64,000 nucleotides of DNA, from assembly GCF_020360975.1 (NCBI RefSeq), contig NW_025408669.1, forward strand, positions 1,178,001 through 1,242,000. The letters are read 5' to 3'. The notes beneath the pieces were generated by a model. The model saw only the letters and a list, made by a program, of their open reading frames with translations, made no database searches and was not told the DNA's origin. This document shows positions 1 through 11,196 of the stretch, piece by piece. Position 1 is the stretch's first letter. Every line of letters begins with the position of its first letter. The translations under genes and the position numbers were made by a program. Origin of the DNA: Hirsutella rhossiliensis. Lineage: Eukaryota; Ascomycota; Sordariomycetes; Hypocreales; Ophiocordycipitaceae.

Positions 1-984
1 CTACTATATTCTAAGGTAAGTTAATATAATTATTATACTAATTATTATACTAACTAGCGACTATAAATAGTAATAGGACGGCTAGCTATCGCGGCTAAAA
101 GAGTTATAATTTAGTAGAAAGATATTACTACTCTTAAGGATATTATTAGCATCCTCGGGAAATAAGACTAGTCTTTCTTAGTCTAAAACGAAGCTAGTAT
201 ATATACCTTATTAGAAGTTATTATATTAATCGTTTATATTAATCTTTTTCCTTTAGCGTATAGTTCTACCTCCTAGCGTAACTTTTCCGATCTATTAAGA
301 GTCGAAAAATAAAAGCTTCTACGAAGCACGCGACTAGTAAAGATTAGAGAAGCGCGTGCTCGTAAAGTTTAGGCCTAAAGAGATGATTTTAATAAGAAGC
401 GGAAGCAGTCGAAGGAGCAACGATAATCGAAGGTATAGCGAAAGAAGAAAACTACTACTATAGAGATTAATAGTAAGGGGAGCGAAAATAAAGATAATTC
501 CGACTATAAATAGCCCTAAACGATTAAAAAGACCTATAAAGTCCCCTTAGATAATAAGGCTAATAAGGATAAAATGTTCGAAGAATTACTATAATCGTTA
601 GGCATAGAAGAGCCTATAATAACCATAGATAGGCTTAAGCTTATCCTAGCCGGCGGGAAGTATAAGGGTAGAAAGTTAAGAGCAAAAGAGGCTAAAAATA
701 TCCTAGCTCTAAGTTAGAGATAAGGAGATAATTAGTATAATTAATTAGTACTAGACTTTTAGTTCTCTAATCTCTATAAATTCGCTTAACTAAAAGTAAC
801 TTTAAATAGGAATCTACTAAGTTATTTTAGGCTAGTCTAGGTACCTAGCTTTACCTAAAGTATATATTAATAACCTATAGGTAAATATAGTCTTTTATCT
901 TAAAACCTATTTCTACCTATAGACTAAACTAAAAAAATTAAGCGGCCTATAGGTAGCTATAGGCGCTTACTTTTAAAGTCTAGT
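1..984 (+). repeat. RIP-mutated repeat, possibly the 3' part of a DNA transposon
   Basis: CpA and TpG are almost missing here, as in RIP-mutated repeats. A plus-strand frame from about 300 to 715 reads as a Lys/Arg/Glu-rich tail interrupted only by TAA/TAG stops, reminiscent of the basic C-termini of fungal pogo/Fot1 DDE transposases. No catalytic motif is visible. Short inverted motifs of the type CCTATAGGTA recur at 840-970, and homology to unit Y starts abruptly near 985, so an element end may lie there. The identification is weak; it could be any decayed repeat. Confidence 0.25.
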
Positions 985-1748
985 CGCTAGCAATAAGATA
1001 GAAATAGTTAGCGAGATCGTTAACCGCTATAAGAGTCTTCTAGGTAACTAAGAGCGACTTAGGCCCGACCTAGGCTAAGGTCTTAATAGCGTTGCTAAAC
1101 TTACCTAAGTACTTCTCTAAGGACTTATATATATAGTAGGTATCGTCTACGAAACGGGTAAAAGCTAACGCGAGCGTCTCTATATTCTTAGCGACCGTAG
1201 CTAGACTAAGAGTAGACTCGCTTAACGCGCCTTTACCCTTAGCGGCGGGGGCCTTCTAACTAGCGCGAATACGAGTTTCTAGAGTAGCACGATAAAGGCG
1301 CTCTTATACTAAACCCTTAATAAGGGAAGGGCTATCGACCTCGGACTATACCTAGTAGAGGGCACTAGCGGCCTCCTCGCCTTCGGAGGTAATCTAGAAC
1401 TTAGATTAGCACCGAACTTAGATAGTACTATAGCGGGAAAGGGTTACTTACTTAGTAATAAGACTAGTTAGAGTCGGCGTAAGCGATATACGCTTTAGCC
1501 TTTACGGCTTTTAAAGTTAGTAAAAATACTAGAGGTAAGACCGACTTAGGATAAAGCTAGGATTAATACGTATAAGACTAGTTTTAATAGCTAGCGAAGG
1601 ACTTATAAGTAAGCTTACTAGTAAGACGCCCGATATATATAAAACATAGGATAGAGCGCTCCGATCCCGCTACTATAGCGACTTTCTTATAAGGAGGGGG
1701 TTTTAAAGGAAGCGAGCCGCTACTACCTAAGTCGGCTTCCTAGTTAGA
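985..1748 (-). repeat. Unit Y, copy 1, coding part (distal to gypsy-1)
   Basis: The reverse complement matches 17943-18705 closely, including the same reading frame (for example KSLEKYLGKF is preserved). It continues at 9597-10352 on the other side of gypsy-1, whose TTAGA target duplication separates the two halves. Differences from the other copy are mostly C/T and G/A, as expected from RIP. Homology stops near 985, probably because another element is joined there. The function of the encoded frame is unknown (see 17950-19440). Confidence 0.7.
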
Positions 1749-2211
1749 TATAACGACCGGTGTTATTCCTAAGGGATAAACCTATCGAGGGGTTTATATT
1801 AGTAGATATAATAGGGCGTGGTCTAAGTAATAATAAGTATATTACGTTAGTAATAAGTCGGAGGTCGTAGACCGTAGACTATAACTAAGTAATTAGAATT
1901 AAAGATAAATCGTAATAAAGATCTATATTAAAAGCTATTAAGCTATCTATCTAAAGGAGTATTCTATTCCTTCCTTATATATCTCGAGAGCTTCCTTAGA
2001 TCGCCGAGAGCACTTAGTAATCCCGTCGCCTAGGAGCGCTAGGGCGCTAGAGCGACCCTACGATTTAGCCGTAGAGCGTTAGAGCGCTAAAGTAACCCGT
2101 CGCTTTAAATTTAATTAGCCCGTCGGTCCGTTTAATATTCCTTGCTCCCTACGTTACGTATCCTCGTAATATATACTAGTCCCCGCGGTTTACTAGACTA
2201 TAGTCGTAATA
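1749..2211 (-). repeat. 3' LTR of gypsy-1
   Basis: It is 463 bp and matches 9129-9591 apart from RIP-type transitions. It starts TATAACGACC, a mutated TG end in this orientation, and ends GTCGTAATA. The adjacent purine tract on the element strand marks it as the 3' LTR. Confidence 0.9.
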
Positions 2212-2213
2212 GG

Positions 2214-2996
2214 ATACCTCCCCTCCTTTTAGTCTTACCCTTAAGACCTACTACCTTAGCCGCCGTATATAAATATACCTTTATCGCGTCGTACGTAAGT
2301 ATATCGTTCCTTATTCCTTTATCTTTTCAGGATATACTACTAATAGTATATCTAGTTATATTTAAAAATCCTATTCTCGTAATTCTAATAAATCGCGTTA
2401 ACGATCGGAGCTAGTATCTTAGACCGAGATCTACGGTATTAAAATTATACCTTACTCCTATTATTTTCGGTTAGGCCTAACTTATAAAGTCGGCGAGCGT
2501 TCTAATCGGTATTCCGAATATACCTCTATAGGCCGTTCTTATAATAGGTATAATATAGCGTCCGCCTATTTATTTTATCCCTTTCTTTCCTTATTATTCT
2601 TTTTCGCTAATATTCCTTCTTTTTCTAGTTCGTCGTATTATAAATTAATAGTAAAAGATTAATTCGGACGAACGGAAAGTAAAAGAAGCGTTAGAGGAAG
2701 CGATAGCTCGCCTAGCTTAGATTAGGAAATAAAAGCGTTTCCTAAAAGACCGAGGTAGTAAGTTATTTTAGCGGGGTATATAAGCTATTAATAAAGAAGA
2801 TAGTATAATACGTTCTTTTTAAGATAAATCGGTTTATTTATTAAATAAGGAAACTATTACTATTAGCGAGGTTTAATTATTTAATGCCTTAGATATATTA
2901 GACTAGGATACTATTCTTAGTAACCCTATATTTCTAAGTAAGGGTTCGCTTAGTAGAACTATTAGAGTAGAGAACCGTAGTAGGTTAAGTGCTTAA
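2214..2996 (+). pseudogene. Antisense ORF of gypsy-1 (Cys-rich/coiled-coil family)
   Basis: This frame runs opposite to gag-pol, starting at the polypurine tract beside the 3' LTR (ATG mutated to ATA) and ending at a TAA inside the chromodomain end of pol. It covers 261 codons in a single frame, with only TAG/TAA stops at former CAG, CAA or TGG codons. The C-terminal half aligns by eye with the same frame in gypsy-3, sharing a charged heptad-like stretch (ARLAQIRKQKRFLKDRG-like here) and the ending VENRSRLSA. The cysteines seen in gypsy-3 are lost here through RIP. The function is unknown. It is a dead copy. Confidence 0.7.
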
Positions 2997-2999
2997 GTA

Positions 3000-5900
3000 G
3001 TTCCTAGGTATTTTCCTTTAGTCTATATCCCTTTTACTTAATAAGGTATTCTTATCGCTAACCTTATTTTCTTATATTTAGTATTTATTTTACTTTATAT
3101 TCTTAATTATTATTAACTTTAATTTTTTCCTATAGTTTAGCGTTTTATAGTACTAGTTTTAATAGTAAGATATAAAATATCGGGTATATCTATATTATCG
3201 TTAGTAGCGAAAGTTCGTAGTTAACTTTTAAAATAGTTTTCTTAACCTTAAACGGTCTAAGTTTCTTAAAATCTAATTTATTACTTAGTCGTTTTATTTT
3301 AATATTTCGTCGTATAAGGTAAACTATATCTCCCTCTTAAAAGATTAGTCCTTATAATCTTTTCCGATTATAGTAAGTAGATATTCGTTCTCTAACGAAT
3401 TAAAGTTCTTATTATATTTCTTTATATAATTTTCGTAGTTAATCTACTTATAATATCGCTCGTTCCGCTTATAGTCCTTATTAAGTAACCTTAAATACTT
3501 CTAGGTTATATCTATAATTAGCGTATATTAGTAAGAGCTTAGTTATTTTTATAACTAAGCTATTATAAGCTAGTTACGCTATTAGTAGCTATTTAACTTA
3601 ATCGTTTTATTCGTAGCTAATATAGTATTATAAATATTATTTAAGCGTTTAGTTAAGTCGTTCTATTTATCTATCTATTTATAAGTAATAAGCTATACTA
3701 AGCTTATATTTCGTCCTTAATTATACTATAAGAGCTTACTAAAACTTAGCTATAAATATACTTCCTTTATTAAAGATAATCTCGTTTAGTAGTCTATAAT
3801 TACTAATAATTATTTATAGGAATATATATACTAGCTCTTTTATATTACTTACTTCTTTATATAGTAAAAAATACCTATACTTTATTAGTCTATTAGTAAT
3901 AACGAATATACTATTATACTTAATATTAGTTATAGGTTCTTTCGATAGTAGTAGCTTTATAATATAGTCGAAAGCTATCGAATCCTATAGTTTCTTTAAT
4001 ACTAGTAGCGGTTATAATTCTCTATATAGTTTATATCGTTTAGCTTTACTTTATACGTAAAGTTTATATTCTTTAATAACTTATTATATTACTTCCTTAA
4101 GCTATAGGAAGTTATATTATCGTTTAATCCGTTCTATTATTCTTTAGATTCCTTAGTATTTATATATTAAATATTCGTATATATCTTATATAACTTTATC
4201 TTATAATTTTAGTAGTATCTAGATTTTATTTTTATATATTAAAACTTCTAAATATTCTATATTATATCCGTTTAATCCTTTATATTTTTTTATCTATTTT
4301 AGGATCTTTTAATATATTAAGTTATTAGGTTATACTTTAAATATTATATTTAGCTATCGTTATTAGTAGTTCTTATTTTCGTTAATTTCTAGGAGCTATC
4401 TTTTCGCTATAAGTGCCCTTATATTATAGTTACTTCGTCGACTAAGGGTATTAGCTTAACCGTTTTCTATTCCTTTTTTATAGATTATTTTATAGTTAAA
4501 TTCTAATAAATATTCGGCCTATTAGATCTATCGTCCGTTTAACTATTACGTCGTTATAAAATATAAGATATTCTTATAATTTATATAGACCTTAACTTTA
4601 TATTTACTTCTAAGAAAGTAATATCGATATTCCTTAAAAGCTTAAATAATTATAAGGAATTCTTTATTATAGATAGGGTAATTAAGTTCTACGCTATATA
4701 GCTTTTTCGAGTAAAATATAATTAGTTATAGTCTTTCTTTATTATCTTTTTATCCGATTTATACTCTTAGAGTAAAGTTTAATATATTGGTTTTAAGTTC
4801 GATTTATTATTTTAGATTAAAGGTAGTTAAGACTAGTTCTTACGTAATTATAGTTTTAATATATTTAAAAGCTTTATTAGCTTTATCGTCCTATATAAAT
4901 TTTTTTCCCTTCTTTATTAAGTTATATAGTAGTACTATAATCTTTCCGAAATCTTTAATAAATCGTTAGTAGTAATTTATAAATCCTAGGAAACTTTATA
5001 TATCCTTAACGTTCTTTAGCGTTAGCTATTCTTTAACTAAGTTAATCTTATCTTATTATATTTATATCTCTTTTAGTAAGATCGTATATTTAAGGAAGTC
5101 TACTTCTTATATATAGAACTTACTTTTCTTTAGTTTAACTAGTAACTTTATATTCTAAAGTACGCGGAGTACTTTATAGACGTATTCCTTATATTCTTCT
5201 AAGGTATCTAAGAAGATTAGGATATTATCTAGATATATTACTATAAAGATATCTAAGTATTTATATAGGATATTATTAATTATCTATTAAAAGGTAGCTA
5301 GTATATTTATAAGTTTAAATAATATTACTAGATATTTAAATAGTCTAAATTTCGTTCTAAAGGCTATTATCTATTTATATCCCTTTTTTATACGTATTAA
5401 GTTATAGGCGCCTTTAAGGTTAAGGGCTATAAACTATTTTTTACTATATAGTCGATCTTATAGTTCTAATATAAGCGGTAATAGTATTTAGTCTTTTATT
5501 ATAATATCGTTTAAGCGTCTATAGTCGATAATTAGTTATAGCTTACTGTTTTTCTTTAAAATAAATATAACTAAATAGCTTACTTTAGATATTAATATTT
5601 ATATATATCCTTTTTATAGATTCTCGTTAAGGTAGTTATATAGCGTTTATAGTTACTTTTCGTTTAAGTTATAGATTTTATAGAACGTCGGCGCTATTCT
5701 ATCCTTAAGATAAATTTTATAGTCCTATTAGCTATATTTAAGTAACCTTATCTTAAGTTCTTTTTTAAAGAGTTTATTATATTTCCGGTATTCCTAGGGG
5801 ATATTCTTTATTCTATCTTATAAGCTTTATTCTTTCTTTTAAGAGCTAGTTTCTCTTAACTTAAGCTCTTTATTAATTTATTTAAGGTCTTTCCTTAAAG

Positions 5901-6520
5901 TAGTAATAACTCTTTAGATCTTTATATTATATCCTTTATTTTATTTATATTAGATACTAAGTTATATAGCTATATTAGTTAGTATATAGGTCTTATTAAT
6001 CGATTTTATTATATCCGCTAGTTTAGTTACTATTTTTATTTATATCGCTAAAGCCTATAATAATTTACTTAAACGGTTATCCCTTTTATCTTATTTAGTA
6101 GCTAAATTATCGTAAAATTTTACTTTCTTTTAAATCTACTAGTCTTAGAAACTTATATCTTTATTCTAATATAGCTAGCTAGTTTTCTAGTTAATTAATA
6201 GGTTGCTCTCCTATAGCTATACAAGCCTTAATATAAGGTTATATTCTCTAATATCTATAATATTAAAGTTAACTTATTTATTATAGCCCTAGATATTAAT
6301 ATTAAGGTAATTAATCTCTATATTAATAATTCCGTTATTATAGTTAAAGGCCTCTCCTTTAATATTTATAAGTTTATATAGATCTATCTTATATCTCTAT
6401 ATAAGTTAGTAACGATTAATAACTCTAGGTAAAATATAGTTACTTATCGCGCTATAGTCTAAAAGTATATATATATAATATCCCGCGATTTAGATATCTA
6501 ATATTATTTAGTCGCTATAG
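3000..6520 (-). pseudogene. gypsy-1 pol remnant (protease to integrase-chromodomain)
   Basis: On the minus strand, translation through stops shows the protease region near 6400-6480, the reverse transcriptase active site YLDNILIF (from YLDDILIF) near 5204-5232, RNase H and integrase. The sequence is colinear with gypsy-2 at 32373-35880 and gypsy-3 at 50490-52830. Many TAG/TAA stops make it non-functional. The stretch at 6500-6512 is the unoccupied target of the SINE that interrupts gypsy-2. Confidence 0.75.
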
Positions 6521-9060
6521 CTTACCGTTACTATATATAGGGTCCTTAGATCTTATTATATCGTGCTAGTCTATAGCCCTTTTATAGATAGTATACCTTA
6601 TTTTTTACTTAGTTTTTATTTATTTTATTTAGGTATTCTTCTTTAATTTATTATTAATATCGTTTCTTTATATTTTTCTCGCGTAGTATTATATTAGGGC
6701 TTAAAAGACTAATTTCTTATAGCTAATTAAAGATTTCTTATTTCTTAACGCTATATCGTTTATATTATACTACTTTATAGTTAATTACGTACTATACTTT
6801 ATAATTTTATTTGTTTTTATACTAAAGGTTAAGTTTTCGTTTAGCGTTTTTTTATTTTTTATATAGTATTTCTATATCGATTCTTCCTTAGTTAAATATA
6901 GCTTATAGCCTTTATATATATTACTAATAATCTTTTAATATACTATTATATCGTTTATACTATACTTATGCTTTTTTATATTTATAAATTCTATAGTTTA
7001 GGTATATATATTCGTTATAATTTTCTTTATCGTGTTTAACTTATTATATAAGTCTTTAAAAGATTAAGGGTTTAAATATCTTAGAGTAAGTAGCGTTATA
7101 CTATTCCTTTATTTTAGCGTATCTATAGATTTTATATATCTTTAAAAGATATCTCGTTAATAAACTATAATTATCGCGGTATTTAAGTAGCGTGCTATAA
7201 TTAGGTTCTAATAATATAACTTAGTCGTTTAAGTAGCGTTAATCGATTTTCTAGTAGTTTAGTTCTATACTTAGGTAGGGTTTTAAAAGTACTTATCCTT
7301 TAAACCTAACTAAGAAGGCGTTATATCGTGCCTTTATTTAAAAGTATATTATATAATTTAGGTAGATATATAATATCTATAAAATATACTTATAGTACTT
7401 ATAAGTAAATAGTATTTATAGATTATCTTTAAATTCTCCTTATAGTTACTATTCTCGTTATAGAGCTATAAAGGTATCGACTATAGCGATAGCTATAGTA
7501 TAGTCTCCTTTATATAGTACCGGTTAATATTAAATTAATATAGCTTATTAGTTTTCTATAAGAATTTAAGGTATTTATTAGGTTTTAATTTTAAGTATTT
7601 CTTTAAATTCTTTAAAGTATAGAGCGTATTCTTTAATCGTAGTATTTTCCCTTAATAGTAAGGGTAGTAATATAAGTTCGTTCTTATCTTCTATTTCTCT
7701 AAGTATTTCTTATTTTTTAGAGCTTATATTATTAATCCTTTATTATTCCTCTTTAGGTTATTATCTAAGTTTTATAAGTATAAGGGCTATATCTATATCT
7801 TCTTTATTATATTATTTATAAACTACTTATTATTATTATCGATTTTTATTTTATATATCTTCTTAGAATCGTTTACCGTTCTTCTTAACTTAGTCTTAAG
7901 AGACTCCTTTAAGATAGGGGTATTCTAGTTCTATAAATTTAACTTATCTTTATATTTTAGGATCCCTTTATTATATTATTATAAGGGTCTTCTTTAGTAG
8001 CTTTAAGAACTATTTAATACTATTTTTATCGCTTAAGTATACTATATATTCGTTATTATAGTATATAGTTTAACTAAGGAGTTTATACTTTAGTTCCTAT
8101 CTATTAATAGCGTTTAGGTATTTCTTACCTTCTAGGGCTAGTACTTAATAGGTTTTCTTCTCTTTATAAGGTTATTTATATTTTTTAGAGTAATATCTAA
8201 GTTTCCTATAGTTAAAATACTTTCTTTTACTTTTCTATATTATATCTAGATCTATCTTACCTAAGTTAGTTATATAGGCATAGGTAATAGGAGTTTCGCG
8301 CTTCTTTTTATAGTTAGCGCGTTAGCTAAAGTTATTTCTATAGGAAGGGTTTTAGTTTCCTCTTCCTTATTTCTTTTCTTAGCGTTATATATACTATCTA
8401 TCGTCGATTTATACTACTATAGTAATATAGTCTAAGAGGTTATTGGGTCGATTTTCCTTATAGAGCTCGTCCTTAACTTCTTCTTTAAGCCCGTCGTAGA
8501 ATCGTAATGTAAGGGGTTCGTCGTCTTAATTAAGCTTTAAGGTAACTTAACGGAACTTTATAGTATAATCCGATACTAAGATCCTTTATTAAAGTTCTCG
8601 AAGTTTTTATTTAGCTTCTCGTTCCTTATTAGTTATTCTAAATACCTTTATAATAGCTTCTTTAAATCCTTAAAAACTAGTAAAGACTTTATCTATCTCG
8701 TTATCTTATCGCGCTAGTTAGTTATCGAGAAAGTCCTTTATAATAGGTCTAAACTAAGTAAGTACCGTTCTAAATAAATAATTTCCTACGTAGAGTACCT
8801 TTTCGACTAGGTCTAAGAGTTTAGTAAGGTAAAACCGGTAGTAGGCTTTAAGTTAAGTAAGAAAGTCTTAAAGCGTGCTATAGGTACTATCGAAGAGTCT
8901 TAGCTATTTTAGTTTAACTACTTCTTTAAGGTCCTTAACTTATTTATTACCTCCTCTATTCTTAAGTAACTATACCTTATATCGAAGGGTAATAATCTCG
9001 TATATTATATCCTAAGGTAATATAGTAGCTCTAAAGTTAGTTAATCTAGCTTACTATATA
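6521..9060 (-). pseudogene. gypsy-1 gag and protease-linker remnant
   Basis: At 8174-8221 the minus strand reads as a retroviral zinc knuckle in which RIP changed the Cys and His codons: the visible reading YFNYRKLRYYSKKYK corresponds to a CCHC pattern with C to Y, G to R and H to Y changes. Upstream lies the expected gag region beside the 5' LTR, and downstream (7565 and lower) lies the part that survives in gypsy-2. There is no intact ORF. Confidence 0.6.
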
Positions 9061-9128
9061 GGTATATTAATAGTTACGATATTACTTAGAGTAACGCGGT
9101 ATTATATTAAATAAGAGAGCTTTTAACG

Positions 9129-9591
9129 TATAATAACTAATATTATTCTTAAAGGATAAACCTATTAAGGGGTTTATATTAATAGATATAATAAGGCGTA
9201 GTCTAAGTAATAATAAGTATATTATATTAGTAATAAGTTAGAGGTTATAGACTATAGACTATAACTAAGTAATTAAAATTAAATATAAATCGTAATAAAG
9301 ATCTATATTAAAAGCTATTAAGTTATCTATTTAAAGGAGTATTCCGTTCTTTCCTTATATATCTCGAGAGCTTCCTTAGATCGCTAAGAGAACTTAGTAA
9401 TCCTATCGCCTAGGAGCGCTAAGGCGCTAGAGCGACCCTATAATCTAGCCGTAGAGTATTAAAGCGCTAAAGTAACCCATCGCTCTAAACTTAATTAGCC
9501 CGTCGGTCCGTTTAATATTCCTTGCTCCCTACGTTATATGTCCTCGTAATATATACTGGTCCCCGCGGTTCGCTAGACCGTGGTCGTAATA
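9129..9591 (-). repeat. 5' LTR of gypsy-1
   Basis: It is 463 bp, matches 1749-2211, and is followed by the target duplication TTAGA at 9592-9596. In the element's orientation it precedes the gag region. No clear primer-binding site could be assigned because the adjoining bases are mutated. Confidence 0.9.
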
Positions 9592-9596
9592 TTAGA

Positions 9597-10352
9597 TATT
9601 ATAACGCGACGACGAGCGAACTAGATACGGTGTTAAGGAGACCTAGAGTTATAGAAACGAGGTAGGTAAGGTAGTAGTTAGGCCTATAAAAGAGATAGAT
9701 AATAGAGGGATAGGAGGAGGTATATATAGAACCGGGGGGGGAGGGTAGGTATATATAGGCGCGAGCCGGGCGCGTGTAATTAGTAACTATAAGATAGAGG
9801 GTAAATATAGGCCGCCGCGCCCCCGATCGGGAAGTCGCGTAGCTAGATAGGAACTAATTTACGATTAGCGGAGCTAGCTAACCGAATTTCGATTAGCCGG
9901 CCCTACCTAGGAGCGACCTATACTAGCGCCCGGCCCGGTAACCGGATATTACCTACCCTACTAACTAACGGACCGATAAGCCGACGCGACCGCGGCTATA
10001 CGGTTACGACGCGGGAGCTAGGGTAAATAGAGGCGCCCGCGAGTCGGGCCCCCGGAGAGAGACTACTACCTATAACCCTAGGCCCGGGCTAGCGAGCCTA
10101 GGCCGCGGCCGCTCGGGATAGTAGCGGCCACGGCCTAAGAGGGCCCGCGCCGAGACGCGATTTCGCGGGAGGAGCCCGCGGTAGCCGGCGTAAATTTCCT
10201 ATATACTACTACTACGACCTCGTTTAAAGTAGACCTATACTAAAAGAGGGGAGGGTTTTCCCTTAAGCACTTTAGTTTTTCCCTCCTATTTAATATTAAA
10301 GTTTTAGATACCTCTAGCTAGGTCCCTAGCGTAATCTTAATAATAATAATAA
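9597..10352 (-). repeat. Unit Y, copy 1, GC-rich leader ending in a (TAA)n run
   Basis: The reverse complement matches 17189-17943. It is the leader of the Y copy broken by gypsy-1, and its distal end is the (TAA)n run at about 10333-10352. The end module (10240-10352) is also found in the SINE at 31587-31770. The central part (9730-10190) is GC-rich yet lacks CpA/TpG. Beyond 10352 the sequence switches to the 5' internal region of gypsy-0, so Y copy 1 was inserted there. Confidence 0.75.
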
Positions 10353-10555
10353 TAATAGTTATAATATTACTTAAAGTAATATAGTATTATATTAAATAAG
10401 AGCTTTTAATATATAATAACTAGTATTATTCTTAAAAGATAAACCTATTAACGGGTTTATATTAGTAGATATAATAAGGCGTAGTCTAAGTAATAATATA
10501 TATATTACGTTAGTAATAAGTTAGAGGTAGTAGACTATAGACTATAACTAAGTAA
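10353..10555 (-). repeat. gypsy-0 fragment: start of the internal region (10353-10411) and part of the 5' LTR (10412-10555)
   Basis: It matches gypsy-1 9070-9270 in the same orientation. The LTR part stops exactly at AGTAA (10551-10555). The remaining 306 bp of this LTR lie at 37152-37457, behind a second AGTAA at 37147-37151. Together the two parts make 450 bp, the size of the gypsy-2 LTR. So this LTR was the insertion target of gypsy-2. Confidence 0.8.
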
Positions 10556-10976
10556 TATTACGACTATAGCTACTAGGCTACTAACGGTCGACCGCGTTAA
10601 GCACGTAATATAGCTTAATAGATAAATGGTTAGCACGACTATTTAATAGGTATAGGATCGAGGGGATCGTAGAGATCTAAGTAATCTAGGATTAATAGGA
10701 TTACTATGCCCTATACGATCTAATATTAAGGATTATAGCTAGGCCTATAATCTAAGGATAGTCTTTATAAGTATATATAGCTACCTACTTTTACTCCTTT
10801 AAATAGATAGCTCTCTAGCTTTTAATATAGATCTTTATTACGATTCTATCTTTAATTCTAATTACCTAGTTATAGTCTACGGTCTATAACCTCCGACTTA
10901 TTACTAACGTAATATACTTATTATTGCTTAGACTACGCCCTATTATATCTACTAATATAAACCCCTTAATAGGTTT
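10556..10976 (+). repeat. 5' LTR of gypsy-2, lacking its last 29 bp
   Basis: 421 bp match the first 421 bp of the 450-bp LTR at 36697-37146. It is preceded by AGTAA, the target duplication that recurs after the 3' LTR. It is cut at the poly-T run where minus-strand LINE-A ends. The missing end and about 1.6 kb of the following internal sequence are not found anywhere in the window. Confidence 0.8.
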
Positions 10977-11196
10977 TTTTTTTTTTTTTTATATTATTAC
11001 TCGCGTGCAGCCTCTAGGGCCATAGCGAGGCTAAATAGGGGCCTAGGCCCCTATTAGCAGTCCTAGCTAGCTATAGAGCCTAGGGGCTTATAACTAATTA
11101 GGGAAAGGGCAGCTATAAAGGCAAAGACAAAGGAAAGGTCAATCTAGTTCCTCCCACGCGGTGTTTCTCCCCCCTAAGGGCCCTAGGGCCCCTAGG

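Larger units (their letters stand above)
1749..9591 (-). mobile_element. gypsy-1: full-length Ty3/gypsy LTR element, RIP-inactivated
   Basis: Two 463-bp LTRs (1749-2211 and 9129-9591) bound an internal region read on the minus strand, and 5-bp direct repeats TTAGA (1744-1748 and 9592-9596) flank it. The polypurine tract (reverse complement near 2214-2232) sits beside the left LTR, which is therefore the 3' LTR. The order from right to left is gag with a zinc knuckle, protease, reverse transcriptase, RNase H, integrase and chromodomain, then an antisense frame before the 3' LTR. CpA/TpG loss has placed stops throughout. The uninterrupted target is visible at 17943-17947 in the other Y copy. 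Confidence 0.9.
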
